Source of the DNA: DASWZN01 sp036404435 | Lineage (GTDB): Bacteria > Acidobacteriota > Terriglobia > Bryobacterales > Bryobacteraceae | DNA: 64,000 nt | Assembly (NCBI GenBank): GCA_036404435.1 | Contig: DASWZN010000047.1 | Span: forward strand, 147,076 to 211,075 | Direction of reading: 5' to 3' | Shown: positions 44,191 through 52,283 of the stretch, piece after piece | Layout: each line of letters begins with the position of its first letter | Position numbering within the stretch: position 1 is the first letter of the stretch | Notes under the pieces: generated by a model | Told to the model about the DNA's origin: nothing | Database searches by the model: none | Seen by the model: the letters and a program-made list of their open reading frames with translations, nothing else | Position numbers and translations under genes: made by a program

Positions 44191-45837
44191 TCAGGGCTGC
44201 GCCGGAGCCTCCGGCCCGCCGCCAATGGCTTCGCCGGTAACCACCAGCTCGACGCGGCGGTTCTTGGCCCGGCCCTCGGCCGTATCGTTCGATGCCACCG
44301 GCTGCGTCTTGCCGAATCCGCGCGAGGTCACCGAGGCCTCGGGCACGCCCTGCTGCACCAGGAAGTCCCGCACCGAGGAAGCGCGGTGCTCGGAGAGCGT
44401 TTGGTTGTACTCGTCGCTGCCCACGCTGTCTGTGTGGCCTTCCACCTGCAGGTTCAATCCCGGATGCGCCATTACGATGCCGGAGATCTTGGCCAGCTTC
44501 TCGCGGGCGCCCGGCTTCAGCGTGTACTTGCCCGTATCGAAGAGCACGTCCGACATGTTGACGATCAGTCCCCGCGCCGAATCGCGCGTCTGCAAGACCG
44601 AGTTGAACTGGTCCAGCAGGCGCTTGCGCAATTCGCCTTTCTCCGTTTCCGCCTGCTGCCTGGCGCGCTCGGCGTCCTCGGCCTGCTTGCGCGCGCGTTC
44701 GGCGTCGGCCTGCGCCGCTTGCTGTTGGACCTGGGCAGCGGCGCGGGCCGCTTCCGCTTCGGCCTGCGCTCGAGCCGCCTGCTCCGCGGCCAGACGCGAT
44801 TTCTCCGCTTCCGCCTGCGCCGCCTGTTGCTGCATCAGGGCGGCGGCGCGGGCTGCGTCGGCCTCGGCCTTCTCCCGGGCCGCGCGCTCGGAGGCAAGCT
44901 GTGCTTCCAAGCGAGCTTTTTCCGACGCCTCGGCTTGCGCTTTGGCCTGCGCTTCCCGCTCCGCGGCCGCCTGGCGCTCCTGCGCCAGGCGCTCCTCTTC
45001 GCGGCGCTTCATGGTGATGATGCGCGCGTCTTCGGCGGTCTGTACGGCTTCCCTGGCGGCGGTCTCGATGGCCTTCTTCTCCTTCTTCTGCGTCAGGCCG
45101 GTCTCCGCCGACTGGAGAAGCTGGGCGGCTTTCTGGTAGCTCTCCGCGGCATAGCGCTCCGCGCCGGCCGCCTTGACGATCTGCACCGCGTTCCGCGCTT
45201 CCAGCAGGCTCAGCGGAACCCCCGAGCTCACCGCCGGAGGCTCATAGCCGGCCTGAACGGTGGTCTCGTACTGCCCCCGCTGGAGCAGATCGAACTTGGC
45301 GTCGATCTCCTCGACCTGGCCGGCGGTGTCCGGCCGCACCACGTTCTCCATCACCACCACCTCGCTCGGCTGCGACACCGCGAAGTATGGCTCGGCGGTC
45401 ACGATGAGCGCGAAGGCCTGCAATTGCTCGGTGACATCCACCTTGCTCTTCTGGCCGGCCAGCAGCAGCTCGCCCAGGTTGTCCGCGCGCCCTTCCGGCG
45501 TGATGGCCCACAGCACATAGGTCAGGAATCCCTGCCCGAAGCGGGACGCGGGCTCGAGCTTTTCGAACTGCGCCTGGATGCGGATCGCTCCGCGCTTGCT
45601 CTCGACCCGCGCTTCGCCGCGAGCCTGCGATTGCAGAACCGTGCCCCGGAAGTCGATCCGGGTGGGCCCGCTCAGGTGGCGATAGTTGATGGCCTTGGTG
45701 GTACGGACCACCAGCGTGACCCGCGACAAGGGGCCCGATTCGCGCTTCTGCTCCGGTGCGGGCGCCTGCGCCACCGCAACCACTGCCATTCCAGTTACCG
45801 CGAGAAACAGCCCTGCCAGTTTCATGGGACTCATCAT
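44191..45837 (-). CDS. OmpA-family protein with long coiled-coil region
   Basis: A 548-aa exported protein. After a signal peptide (about 25 residues) comes a 200-residue beta-rich region (INYRHLSGPTRIDFRGTVLQ) without known match, then an Ala/Glu/Arg-rich coiled coil (about 240-420, repeated ERARKQAEDAERARQQAE pattern). The C-terminal OmpA peptidoglycan-binding domain follows (about 430-530): VLFDTGKYTLKPGAREKL, LQVEGHTDSVGSDEYN, RGFGKTQPVASNDT and KNRRVELV. The ATG at 45837 has GAGGGGT upstream. It lies 11 nt behind the corrinoid reactivator gene on the same strand and could be read through from it. Probably a periplasmic spacer tethered to the cell wall. Confidence 0.88.
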   Translation of the reverse strand: MMSPMKLAGLFLAVTGMAVVAVAQAPAPEQKRESGPLSRVTLVVRTTKAINYRHLSGPTRIDFRGTVLQSQARGEARVESKRGAIRIQAQFEKLEPASRFGQGFLTYVLWAITPEGRADNLGELLLAGQKSKVDVTEQLQAFALIVTAEPYFAVSQPSEVVVMENVVRPDTAGQVEEIDAKFDLLQRGQYETTVQAGYEPPAVSSGVPLSLLEARNAVQIVKAAGAERYAAESYQKAAQLLQSAETGLTQKKEKKAIETAAREAVQTAEDARIITMKRREEERLAQERQAAAEREAQAKAQAEASEKARLEAQLASERAAREKAEADAARAAALMQQQAAQAEAEKSRLAAEQAARAQAEAEAARAAAQVQQQAAQADAERARKQAEDAERARQQAETEKGELRKRLLDQFNSVLQTRDSARGLIVNMSDVLFDTGKYTLKPGAREKLAKISGIVMAHPGLNLQVEGHTDSVGSDEYNQTLSEHRASSVRDFLVQQGVPEASVTSRGFGKTQPVASNDTAEGRAKNRRVELVVTGEAIGGGPEAPAQP

Positions 45838-45848
45838 ACACCCCTCGC

Positions 45849-47300
45849 TCAACCCAATGTCATCCGCTCGACGAACACTTCCTGGAACTCCGGCATAGCT
45901 GCCAGCTCGATGTGGCGCGTCCGCCGCAGCAACCCTTCGACGATCCCATCGCGCCGCGACGGCGAAAGCAGCAGCATGCGAGTCCCGCGTAGCGCGGTGT
46001 TCCCCGCCGGTTTCACATCGACGGCCCCCGCCGGCACGAGGCCGATGCGCCGCGCGCTTTCGGTGCGGATGTAGTTCCCGAACGCACCGGCCAGCAGCAG
46101 GCGAGGAAGCCCGGCGCCGCTCTGGCGAACCAGAATATCGAGCCCCGCCCGGATCGCGCCCTTGGCGAGTTGCAATTCCCGAATGTCGGATTGGACCAGC
46201 GCCACGCCGTCGAGAGCGATCTCCGCTCGTCCGCCGGTCATCCGGCCGCGCTCGTCGATCCAGCCCAGGTCGAGCGCGGCCGCGGCCGCGTCCACCACTC
46301 CGCTGCCGCAAATGCCGCGTGCCGATCCGCCGCCGATCACGTGGCACCGCAACTCGTCTCCGTCGCGCGACACGCGATCGATGGCGCCCGCGCCGGCCCG
46401 CATTCCATTGCGGATCCGCCCGCCCTCGAAGGCCGGACCCGCGGCCGTCGAAGCGCACCGTATCCCATCCCGGCAGCCGACCGCAATCTCGCCGTTGGTC
46501 CCCAGGTCGAGCAACGCCAGCGATGCGTCCGATTCGCCGATCCCAGCCGCCACCAGGCCCGCCAGCAGATCGCTTCCCACAAATCCTCCGATGCACGGCA
46601 GAAACCTGACGCCCAGCTCGATCGGCACGCGCCACTCCAGCTCCACCGCTTCGAACCGGCATCCCGCCAGCGCCGGAGACCGGAACGGCACGCGCGAGAG
46701 CGGCTCGACATCCTGGCCGCAGAACAAATGGTGCATCACGGTGTTGCCCGCAATCAGAACTTCGCGCAGCACCCGGCCCCCGGCCAGATCCGCAACCATC
46801 GCGCCCAGTGACCGGCGTATGAGCCGACGCAGCACTCCCGGCTGCTCGATCTCGAACTGAACGCGGCTCATGACGTCGGCGCCGTGGCGGCACAGCGGAT
46901 TGAGCGCGGTTTCCACCGCGATGATGTCCCCGCTCGCCAGATCCACAAGCTGTGCCACCAGCGTAGTGGTCCCGAGATCGATCGCAATCCCGAAACCCTC
47001 CGCCGGCTCCAGCGCCAGTCTGGTCTCGTCCGTCAACACGTGCACCGACCACTGCTCTATCTCCACCACCACCGGCCCGCTTGCCCCGGCGCGGCAGGCC
47101 AGCCGCCACCCGTTCGCCAGCTCTTCGCTCGAAAGCACTGCCCCCATCTCGGCCGTGATCGGCACGTCGCCTTCGACCACTCGGATCTTGCATCCGCCGC
47201 AGAGAGAGTCGCCGCCGCAGGGAAACTCGACTCCACGCTCGAAGAGCAGATCGCGTAGATCTTCGGGCCGCGGCGGATCGAGACGGATTCGTTCAGGCAT
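45849..47300 (-). CDS. ferredoxin-ASKHA reductive activator of corrinoid proteins (RACo/RamA-like)
   Basis: A 483-aa protein of the COG3894 family, which uses ATP and low-potential electrons to return inactive Co(II) corrinoid proteins to Co(I). The N-terminal [2Fe-2S] domain has C28, C34, C37 and C69 in the CX5CX2CXnC pattern. An ASKHA ATPase fold follows, with IAIDLGTTTLVAQLVDL (about 106-122), LIAGNTVMHHLF, FVGSDLLAGL, ALLDLGTNGEIAVG and LLAGAFGNYI. In acetogens and methylotrophs this protein accompanies methyltransferase/corrinoid sets, as here. Start overlaps the MtaA-like gene by eight bases. It is the last clear C1 gene of the minus-strand operon. Confidence 0.92.
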   Translation of the reverse strand: MPERIRLDPPRPEDLRDLLFERGVEFPCGGDSLCGGCKIRVVEGDVPITAEMGAVLSSEELANGWRLACRAGASGPVVVEIEQWSVHVLTDETRLALEPAEGFGIAIDLGTTTLVAQLVDLASGDIIAVETALNPLCRHGADVMSRVQFEIEQPGVLRRLIRRSLGAMVADLAGGRVLREVLIAGNTVMHHLFCGQDVEPLSRVPFRSPALAGCRFEAVELEWRVPIELGVRFLPCIGGFVGSDLLAGLVAAGIGESDASLALLDLGTNGEIAVGCRDGIRCASTAAGPAFEGGRIRNGMRAGAGAIDRVSRDGDELRCHVIGGGSARGICGSGVVDAAAAALDLGWIDERGRMTGGRAEIALDGVALVQSDIRELQLAKGAIRAGLDILVRQSGAGLPRLLLAGAFGNYIRTESARRIGLVPAGAVDVKPAGNTALRGTRMLLLSPSRRDGIVEGLLRRTRHIELAAMPEFQEVFVERMTLG

Positions 47301-48306
47301 GGTGCGTTTGTGCGTAGCGCGCCATCGCGAGGACGTTCTCGCGGGGCGTTCCGCGCGGAACTTCGCAGCCGGCGCCGACGATGTACCGCATTCCGGCCTG
47401 CCGATGGCACTCCGCCAGGGCCGCCTCGATCGAATCCGGCGAGCCATCGCGCAGCACGCGCACCGGATCGATGTTCCCCAGCAGCATCTGCTCGGAGCCC
47501 ATCGCCGCCCTGGCTTCATCGAGCGGCGCTAGAAAGTCGAGGTCCACGATATCCGCGCCGGTCTGGCTCATCCCGCGCAGAATCCTGCGCGTGTTGCCGC
47601 AGATGTGTAGCCGTACCAGACACCCCATGCCGCGGATCGCCCCCACCAGCTTGCGCTCCTGGTCGAACACGAATTTCTCATAAAACCGCGGACCGATCAG
47701 CGACGCCGCCGCGTCGCCGATCCCGATGAGGCTCGCCCCGGCCGCGACCTGCGCGCGTGCGAACTCCGTCTCCATGGCCACGACGAACGCGAATAGGTCC
47801 TCGACGAACCCCGGGGCGTCGTAGAAATCGAGCATCAGCGTACTGAGGCCGCGCAAATCGGCGGCCATCGCGCAGGGGCCCTCCACCCAGCCTTCCACGA
47901 TCTTGTCCGCACCCGCCCGGCCGGCCAGTAGCGCGACACCCTCCACGCGGTCGCGCATTCGCCCCGGCGCGGTCAGGTCCGGAAGGCGCAGCGTGCAAAA
48001 GCGGGCCTTGTCCGCCAGCAGCGCCTGGCTCTCGACAATCGCCGGCGGCTGATCGTCGAAGTACTGGACCACGGCGCCCAGGTCCGCCGCCTCCCGCGCC
48101 GGATCGGAGATCGCCGAAACATAGTCGAAGCCGTACTCTTCCGCCGTGCGCACTTGTGCTTCCGCGAGCCGCGCATGATCGGTAACGTAGTCACGATAGC
48201 GTATGCCGGCCGTGTCCGCGGCGAACATCATCGTGATCGGCATCAGCGGCAGATGATCGGTCGCCACGCCGGACAAGGCCGCCAGCACGCGTCCCTTCCC
48301 GGTCAT
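47293..48306 (-). CDS. MtaA-like (uroporphyrinogen decarboxylase family) corrinoid methyltransferase
   Basis: A 337-aa UroD-fold TIM barrel, the size of MtaA/MtbA methylcobamide:coenzyme M methyltransferases. The zinc-thiol site reads H234-x-C236 (RLHICGN) with C314 (GAGCEVPRGTP) 77 residues on, matching the HXC-Xn-C pattern of MtaA. The native thiol acceptor is unknown because coenzyme M is not expected here; homocysteine or another thiol is possible, or the protein may act as the substrate-side transferase. The ATG at 48306 overlaps the DUF1638 stop (ATGA). Tight coupling with the corrinoid protein and reactivator genes supports a corrinoid role rather than haem synthesis. Confidence 0.88.
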   Translation of the reverse strand: MTGKGRVLAALSGVATDHLPLMPITMMFAADTAGIRYRDYVTDHARLAEAQVRTAEEYGFDYVSAISDPAREAADLGAVVQYFDDQPPAIVESQALLADKARFCTLRLPDLTAPGRMRDRVEGVALLAGRAGADKIVEGWVEGPCAMAADLRGLSTLMLDFYDAPGFVEDLFAFVVAMETEFARAQVAAGASLIGIGDAAASLIGPRFYEKFVFDQERKLVGAIRGMGCLVRLHICGNTRRILRGMSQTGADIVDLDFLAPLDEARAAMGSEQMLLGNIDPVRVLRDGSPDSIEAALAECHRQAGMRYIVGAGCEVPRGTPRENVLAMARYAQTHHA

Positions 48307-49040
48307 GAACCGTCCCTCTCGGCGCGAAGGATCGCGTCGTCGTAGCAGGCCACGATGCGCCATCCCGGCTCCACAACCAGGAACTCCTCGGGATTCCAAT
48401 CGCCTGCCACCAAGGCGCGAAAGAGCCTCAGGCTCCCGGCGAGTTTCGCGAATGACCAGCCCCGCTCCCTTGCCTCCTGGCGGGCCTGTTCCTCGAAGCG
48501 GCCATCCGGCTCCAGGCCCGTCTCGATGTACGTCAATTGCGTGTACGCCTGCTGGTAACGATTGAGCTCATCGAAGAGATAGCGCCCGTTCTCCTCGCCG
48601 TACTGGCGCACGAGTTCTTCGAGCTCGTAGCCCACCCCGGTCCTCCGTTGCGCCAGTTGCTCGAGCGTCGATCCGCGCTCCAGCCAGCCGGTGGAGCGAT
48701 AGTATACGCCCGGGTGCGCGTCGAAGTACTCCTGGTAACGCCGCCGGCTGCCCAGCAGCAGCGCGATGCAATCGTGGGCCCGCGGCGCCACCAGCGGAAG
48801 CGAACGCGCCGCCAGGCCGTCGAGTCCGTTGCCGCACAGCGCGTAGCCGAGCAGCACCGCCGAGTACGCCGCGCCGTCCACGGCATCGATCCTCCGCTGC
48901 AGTTCCGTCCGCATGCCGGCGCCCCCGCGGTCGTGCAACCCCTTCGGCAGGAACTCGACATCGATCACGTGCGGCGCCCTCGCCACCGCATCGCACAGTT
49001 CGCGATACAGGACCTCGCAGCCGATCAGCTTGAAACGCAT
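48303..49040 (-). CDS. DUF1638 protein in corrinoid methyltransferase operon
   Basis: A 245-aa cytoplasmic protein recognised as DUF1638 from FKLIGCEVLYRELCDAVARA, the LLGYALCGNGLDGL block with two cysteine-bearing turns, APRAHDCIALLLGSRRRY and the later GVYYRSTGWLERG. Members often sit beside corrinoid methyltransferase genes, but no activity is established. Conserved Cys (near residues 8 and about 70-90) and His residues could bind a metal or a corrinoid. The start is 16 bases inside the homocysteine-methyltransferase-like gene, and the end overlaps the MtaA-like gene by four bases. Confidence 0.85.
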   Translation of the reverse strand: MRFKLIGCEVLYRELCDAVARAPHVIDVEFLPKGLHDRGGAGMRTELQRRIDAVDGAAYSAVLLGYALCGNGLDGLAARSLPLVAPRAHDCIALLLGSRRRYQEYFDAHPGVYYRSTGWLERGSTLEQLAQRRTGVGYELEELVRQYGEENGRYLFDELNRYQQAYTQLTYIETGLEPDGRFEEQARQEARERGWSFAKLAGSLRLFRALVAGDWNPEEFLVVEPGWRIVACYDDAILRAERDGS

Positions 49041-49906
49041 GCTCCGGCCCGCTTCGCCAGCGCGCGGATGAACTCCGGGCTCGTTCCGCAACAGCCGCCC
49101 ACAAAGGACGCCCCCGCCGCCAGCAACTCCATCGCGCTCGCGGCGAAATCCTCGGGCGACGCGGAATACAGAACCTGGGCGTCCACCACTGCCGGCAGCC
49201 CCGCGTTCGGCTTCAGCCACACCGGCAGGTCGCACGCGGCGCGGAGTCGCCGGCAGATTTCCGCAAACGCGTCCGGCCCCGCTCCGCAATTGGCGCCCAC
49301 GGCAGCGGCGCCTCCCTCCTGGGCCACGCGGGCCGCCTGCTCGGGCGTGGCGCCCGTCATGGTGCGGTCGTGCTTGCGGCCACTGTCGAACGCAAAGGAG
49401 ACGATGACCGGCAGGCCCGTCTCGCGCGCGGCGGCCAGCGCCAGCGCGGCTTCTTCCACGTCGCTCATTGTCTCCATTACCAGGGCGTCGGCTCCGGCCT
49501 CTGCCAGCGCCGCGGCCTGGCGGGCGAACGCGGCCCGCACTTCGTCCGGCTTCACGTCTCCCGTCATCAGCAGTTTCCCGGTCGGACCAATGGATGCAAA
49601 GACCAGCGCCTCTCCGGCCGCCGCCTTCCTACTGATCGCGACCCCGGCGCGGTTGAGCGCTTCGGTCGCGCCCTCGAGACCGGAGGCCGCTAGCGCGATC
49701 GGATTCGAGCGAAAAGTGTTGGTGAGGATCACGCGGCTGCCCGCCGCGCGGTACGCCACCCCGACTTCCTCTACCCGCTCCGGATGTTCGAGATTCCAGG
49801 AGTCGGGCACCTCGCCGGCGGCCAGCCCGCGCTTCTGCAACTCCGTGCCCCAGGCGCCGTCGGTAATGAGCGGCCCGGCAGCCAGCCACTTCGTCACCTG
49901 GTTCAT
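49025..49906 (-). CDS. homocysteine S-methyltransferase family protein
   Basis: A 293-aa zinc TIM barrel related to the N-terminal homocysteine half of cobalamin-dependent methionine synthase. The metal ligands are readable as C207 (GANCGAG) and C272-C273 (GGCCGTS). DGAWGTELQKRG and NTFRSNPIAL at the N-terminus are family blocks. Placed directly after the corrinoid protein gene (four-base overlap), it could take a methyl group from methyl-Co(III) to make methionine, or it could use another thiol. No MetH reactivation or B12-binding domains are fused to it. Confidence 0.9.
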   Translation of the reverse strand: MNQVTKWLAAGPLITDGAWGTELQKRGLAAGEVPDSWNLEHPERVEEVGVAYRAAGSRVILTNTFRSNPIALAASGLEGATEALNRAGVAISRKAAAGEALVFASIGPTGKLLMTGDVKPDEVRAAFARQAAALAEAGADALVMETMSDVEEAALALAAARETGLPVIVSFAFDSGRKHDRTMTGATPEQAARVAQEGGAAAVGANCGAGPDAFAEICRRLRAACDLPVWLKPNAGLPAVVDAQVLYSASPEDFAASAMELLAAGASFVGGCCGTSPEFIRALAKRAGACVSS

Positions 49907-50541
49907 GATGCCGCCACAATCTGCCGCGCCAGCGCCACCGCAACGTTGGCGTTCGCGCCGTACCCATCGGCGCCGATCTCGCGCGCATACTGCTCCGTCA
50001 CCGGCGCGCCGCCGATCAGCACCTTGATCCGGTCGCGGATGCCGGCCTGCCGAAACGCCTCGATGGTCGTCTTCATCGACGGCATCGTCACCGTCAAAAG
50101 GGCCGACAGGCACACGATCTGCGCGCCGGTCTTCTGAACCGCTTCGACGAACCTCTCGGCGGGCACGTCCGCTCCCAGGTCGGTAACCTCGAAGCCGCCG
50201 CCCTCCAGCATCGAGGAGACCAGGTTCTTGCCGATGTCGTGCAGGTCGCCTTTCACGGTGCCGATCACCACCCGCCCGGCCGGCTGTGCGCCGCTCGCGG
50301 CCAGCCGCGGCCGCAGCAACTCCAGCGCGCCCTTCATGGCGCGCGCCGCCAGCAGCAGCTCCGGGACGAAGAAGTCCTCGCACTCGAACCGCTTCCCCGC
50401 TTCGTCCATCGCCGGAATCATGTAGCGGTGGATCAGGTCCAAGGGATCCAATCCCTCCTCCAGCGCCTGCCGCGTCAGGGCAACCGAAGCCTTCTGATCC
50501 CCGTTCAGGATCGCATCGTAAAGTCCGCCGAATTCACCCAT
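49903..50541 (-). CDS. corrinoid protein of the MtbC/MtmC/MtvC type
   Basis: A 212-aa B12-binding methyl carrier. Residues about 1-85 form the helical cap (LDPLDLIHRYMIPAMDEAGK, FFVPELLLAARAM). The Rossmann-like cobalamin domain carries the base-off ligand motif D99-x-H101-x-x-G104 (KGDLHDIGKN) with H101 as lower cobalt ligand, plus SALLTVTMPSMK and IGGAPVT for the nucleotide tail. Such proteins shuttle methyl groups between a substrate-specific and a cofactor-specific methyltransferase. It is the first gene of the five-gene minus-strand operon. No cobalamin riboswitch could be recognised upstream. Confidence 0.95.
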   Translation of the reverse strand: MGEFGGLYDAILNGDQKASVALTRQALEEGLDPLDLIHRYMIPAMDEAGKRFECEDFFVPELLLAARAMKGALELLRPRLAASGAQPAGRVVIGTVKGDLHDIGKNLVSSMLEGGGFEVTDLGADVPAERFVEAVQKTGAQIVCLSALLTVTMPSMKTTIEAFRQAGIRDRIKVLIGGAPVTEQYAREIGADGYGANANVAVALARQIVAAS

Positions 50542-50812
50542 TCAAACCTCCTGTGCCGACCATCCACTCGTCGCCCGTCGCTCGTCGCTCGCCGGCTGTT
50601 CCCGAGCAACCATCTTCGCACGCGCCCTCCGCGCCGGTCATCCGCGCCGCTCTCGCAGCCTCAGGTAGCACCAGAGCGGCGAGGCGTGCGCGTGGTCGCC
50701 ATAGACCCAGCCGCCCGACAATCGAGGCTGTCGCAAGCCGCCCGCCGGCCGGTCCAATACTCACAGAATTTCGCTCCGGGCTGTGCTAGAATCGAGCCCG
50801 TCTGGAGGACCC

Positions 50813-51529
50813 ATGATTCCCGAATCTCCCTCATGGCTGGCGGCTGTGGCGTGCGCGCTCTGGCTGCTCGCGGCGCCCGCTTTGCACGCACAGCTATCCC
50901 CCGCGGACCGGCGCGCAGCCAAAGAGATGGTGGCCGGCACGCTCTACCTGCGTCTCGACGTGCCGTGCGATTACTACCGAGTGGTCCCCATGCTGGAGGT
51001 GTCGCCCGACAGCGCCGACTCGGCGCGCAAGATCGCCGATCTCTCGGAGGCGGACCGCCGTAACGTCTATTGGATCTTCGGCCCCAATGACACCGTCTCA
51101 TCCATATCCCTCCGCTGGGGCTACAACAGCGTTCGCCTCTGGGGAGAGGACCACCGAACTGAGGTGATGGTCGATTTCGTGCACCTCAAAACCCTCGAGG
51201 ACTTCAAGAAAGCCTTCGATAGAACTTTTTCCAGGGTGCCGCTCCAGGATGCTCACCCCGAATGGCCCGCGGAGGTCCGCAAAGCCGTTGCCGAGCGCCG
51301 GGTGATCGAAGGCATGACGCGAGAACAGGCCGCAGCGGTGGTCGGCACACCGGTGTCGGTCGAGACCTCGAATGCCCAGGGCGTCGAGGTTGAAGTCTGG
51401 CACCCCCGTTCGACCAAAGGGGAACACAACGCGGTGAGCACCGGCTTTCCCGCCAGCCTGAGGTTCCAGGGCAGCAAGCTCGTGATGAACGAACCGGCGC
51501 CTCCTGGAGCCCCGGCTGGCGCGAAATAG
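50813..51529 (+). CDS. secreted protein with BamE/SmpA-like C-terminal motif
   Basis: A 238-aa exported protein. The ATG at 50813 follows GGAGGA and begins a signal sequence (WLAAVACALWLLAAPALHAQ). The mature protein has an N-terminal helical part (DRRAAKEMVAGTLYLRLDVP) that recalls DUF-type lipid-binding or SmpA-related proteins, and a C-terminal RRVIEGMTREQAAAVVGTPV segment like the BamE 'GMTxxQVxxLLGxP' loop. A TAGAAT -10 box sits at 50787. Its role is unknown. It interrupts the two C1 gene groups together with the next gene. Confidence 0.65.
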   Translation: MIPESPSWLAAVACALWLLAAPALHAQLSPADRRAAKEMVAGTLYLRLDVPCDYYRVVPMLEVSPDSADSARKIADLSEADRRNVYWIFGPNDTVSSISLRWGYNSVRLWGEDHRTEVMVDFVHLKTLEDFKKAFDRTFSRVPLQDAHPEWPAEVRKAVAERRVIEGMTREQAAAVVGTPVSVETSNAQGVEVEVWHPRSTKGEHNAVSTGFPASLRFQGSKLVMNEPAPPGAPAGAK

Positions 51530-51540
51530 CGGGAACTGGC

Positions 51541-52041
51541 TTACAGCTTCTGCTCCGCCAGCTTGACGATCTGCTTGGCGAGGCCGTCGCATACGTTTGC
51601 GCTCTTCCCGCCGGCAGTGCCGAAGGTCCCTTTGTAGGTTCCGGTGACCTCGGTTTCGAGCTTGACTTCGCCGGATACGGCGTCGGCGAACTTGACCTTG
51701 GCCTTGATGCTGGCCTGGCCGGCGCCGAATCCCACTAGACTGCGGGCCGCCCGGCTGCCTTCGTCGACTTCGATCACCGTGCCCGACAGCTTCAGCATTG
51801 TTACCGATGCCGCGGGCGCGGTCTCATCCGGGCGAAGGATCTTGGTGAACTTCTTGCTGCCCGCGAAGCGCTTGATGAGGCTGTCAATCATCACTCCCTG
51901 GAAATCGGGCGGAAAGTCGATTCCCTTAGCCGCCTCGAATGGCACAAGCTGGATGGTCTCGTATTTGGCCGGCGTTTGCGCCACGGCGACAGCGGCGGCA
52001 CATAACAACACGGTCACACACACTATGATCCGAGTAAACAT
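51541..52041 (-). CDS. DUF4410-like exported protein
   Basis: A 166-aa exported protein with a clear signal peptide (IIVCVTVLLCAAAVAVAQ). The pattern LSGTVIEVDEGSRAARSLVG, FGAGQASIKAKVKFAD and AVSGEVKLETEV is that of DUF4410 proteins, beta-rich periplasmic or outer-membrane lipoproteins of unknown function. Here no lipobox cysteine is visible after the signal. It converges on the BamE-like gene with 11 nt between stops. The 242 nt upstream (to 52283) hold only its promoter region as far as can be seen. Confidence 0.78.
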   Translation of the reverse strand: MFTRIIVCVTVLLCAAAVAVAQTPAKYETIQLVPFEAAKGIDFPPDFQGVMIDSLIKRFAGSKKFTKILRPDETAPAASVTMLKLSGTVIEVDEGSRAARSLVGFGAGQASIKAKVKFADAVSGEVKLETEVTGTYKGTFGTAGGKSANVCDGLAKQIVKLAEQKL

Positions 52042-52283
52042 CGTTTGGATTTCTCCCTTGCCGGAATTGGTTTTTGGGTACCACCGCGCCATTATCACAC
52101 AAAACCACGCACAAGTCCGGAACACGAAGAAACCCTTTGGATGCATGCCGCAGACACCATTCCAGGTAGCCCGCTCGCGCGGAGCCCCTCTCGGCTTGGG
52201 CAACCTGGGACCTCTCGATGTGGCTGCGTCGTGGGCCAAATGCCGCATGCACCAGGCGGCCAGAAGGCTGGCTGCAGGATCCC

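Noticed and set aside
45838..47193. Upstream extension of the OmpA-family frame to 47193
   Set aside because: It runs out of frame through the reactivator gene; a signal peptide and ribosome site fix the start at 45837.
50542..50812. Possible cobalamin riboswitch before the corrinoid operon
   Set aside because: Neither the conserved B12-box core nor the expected paired elements could be found on the minus strand.
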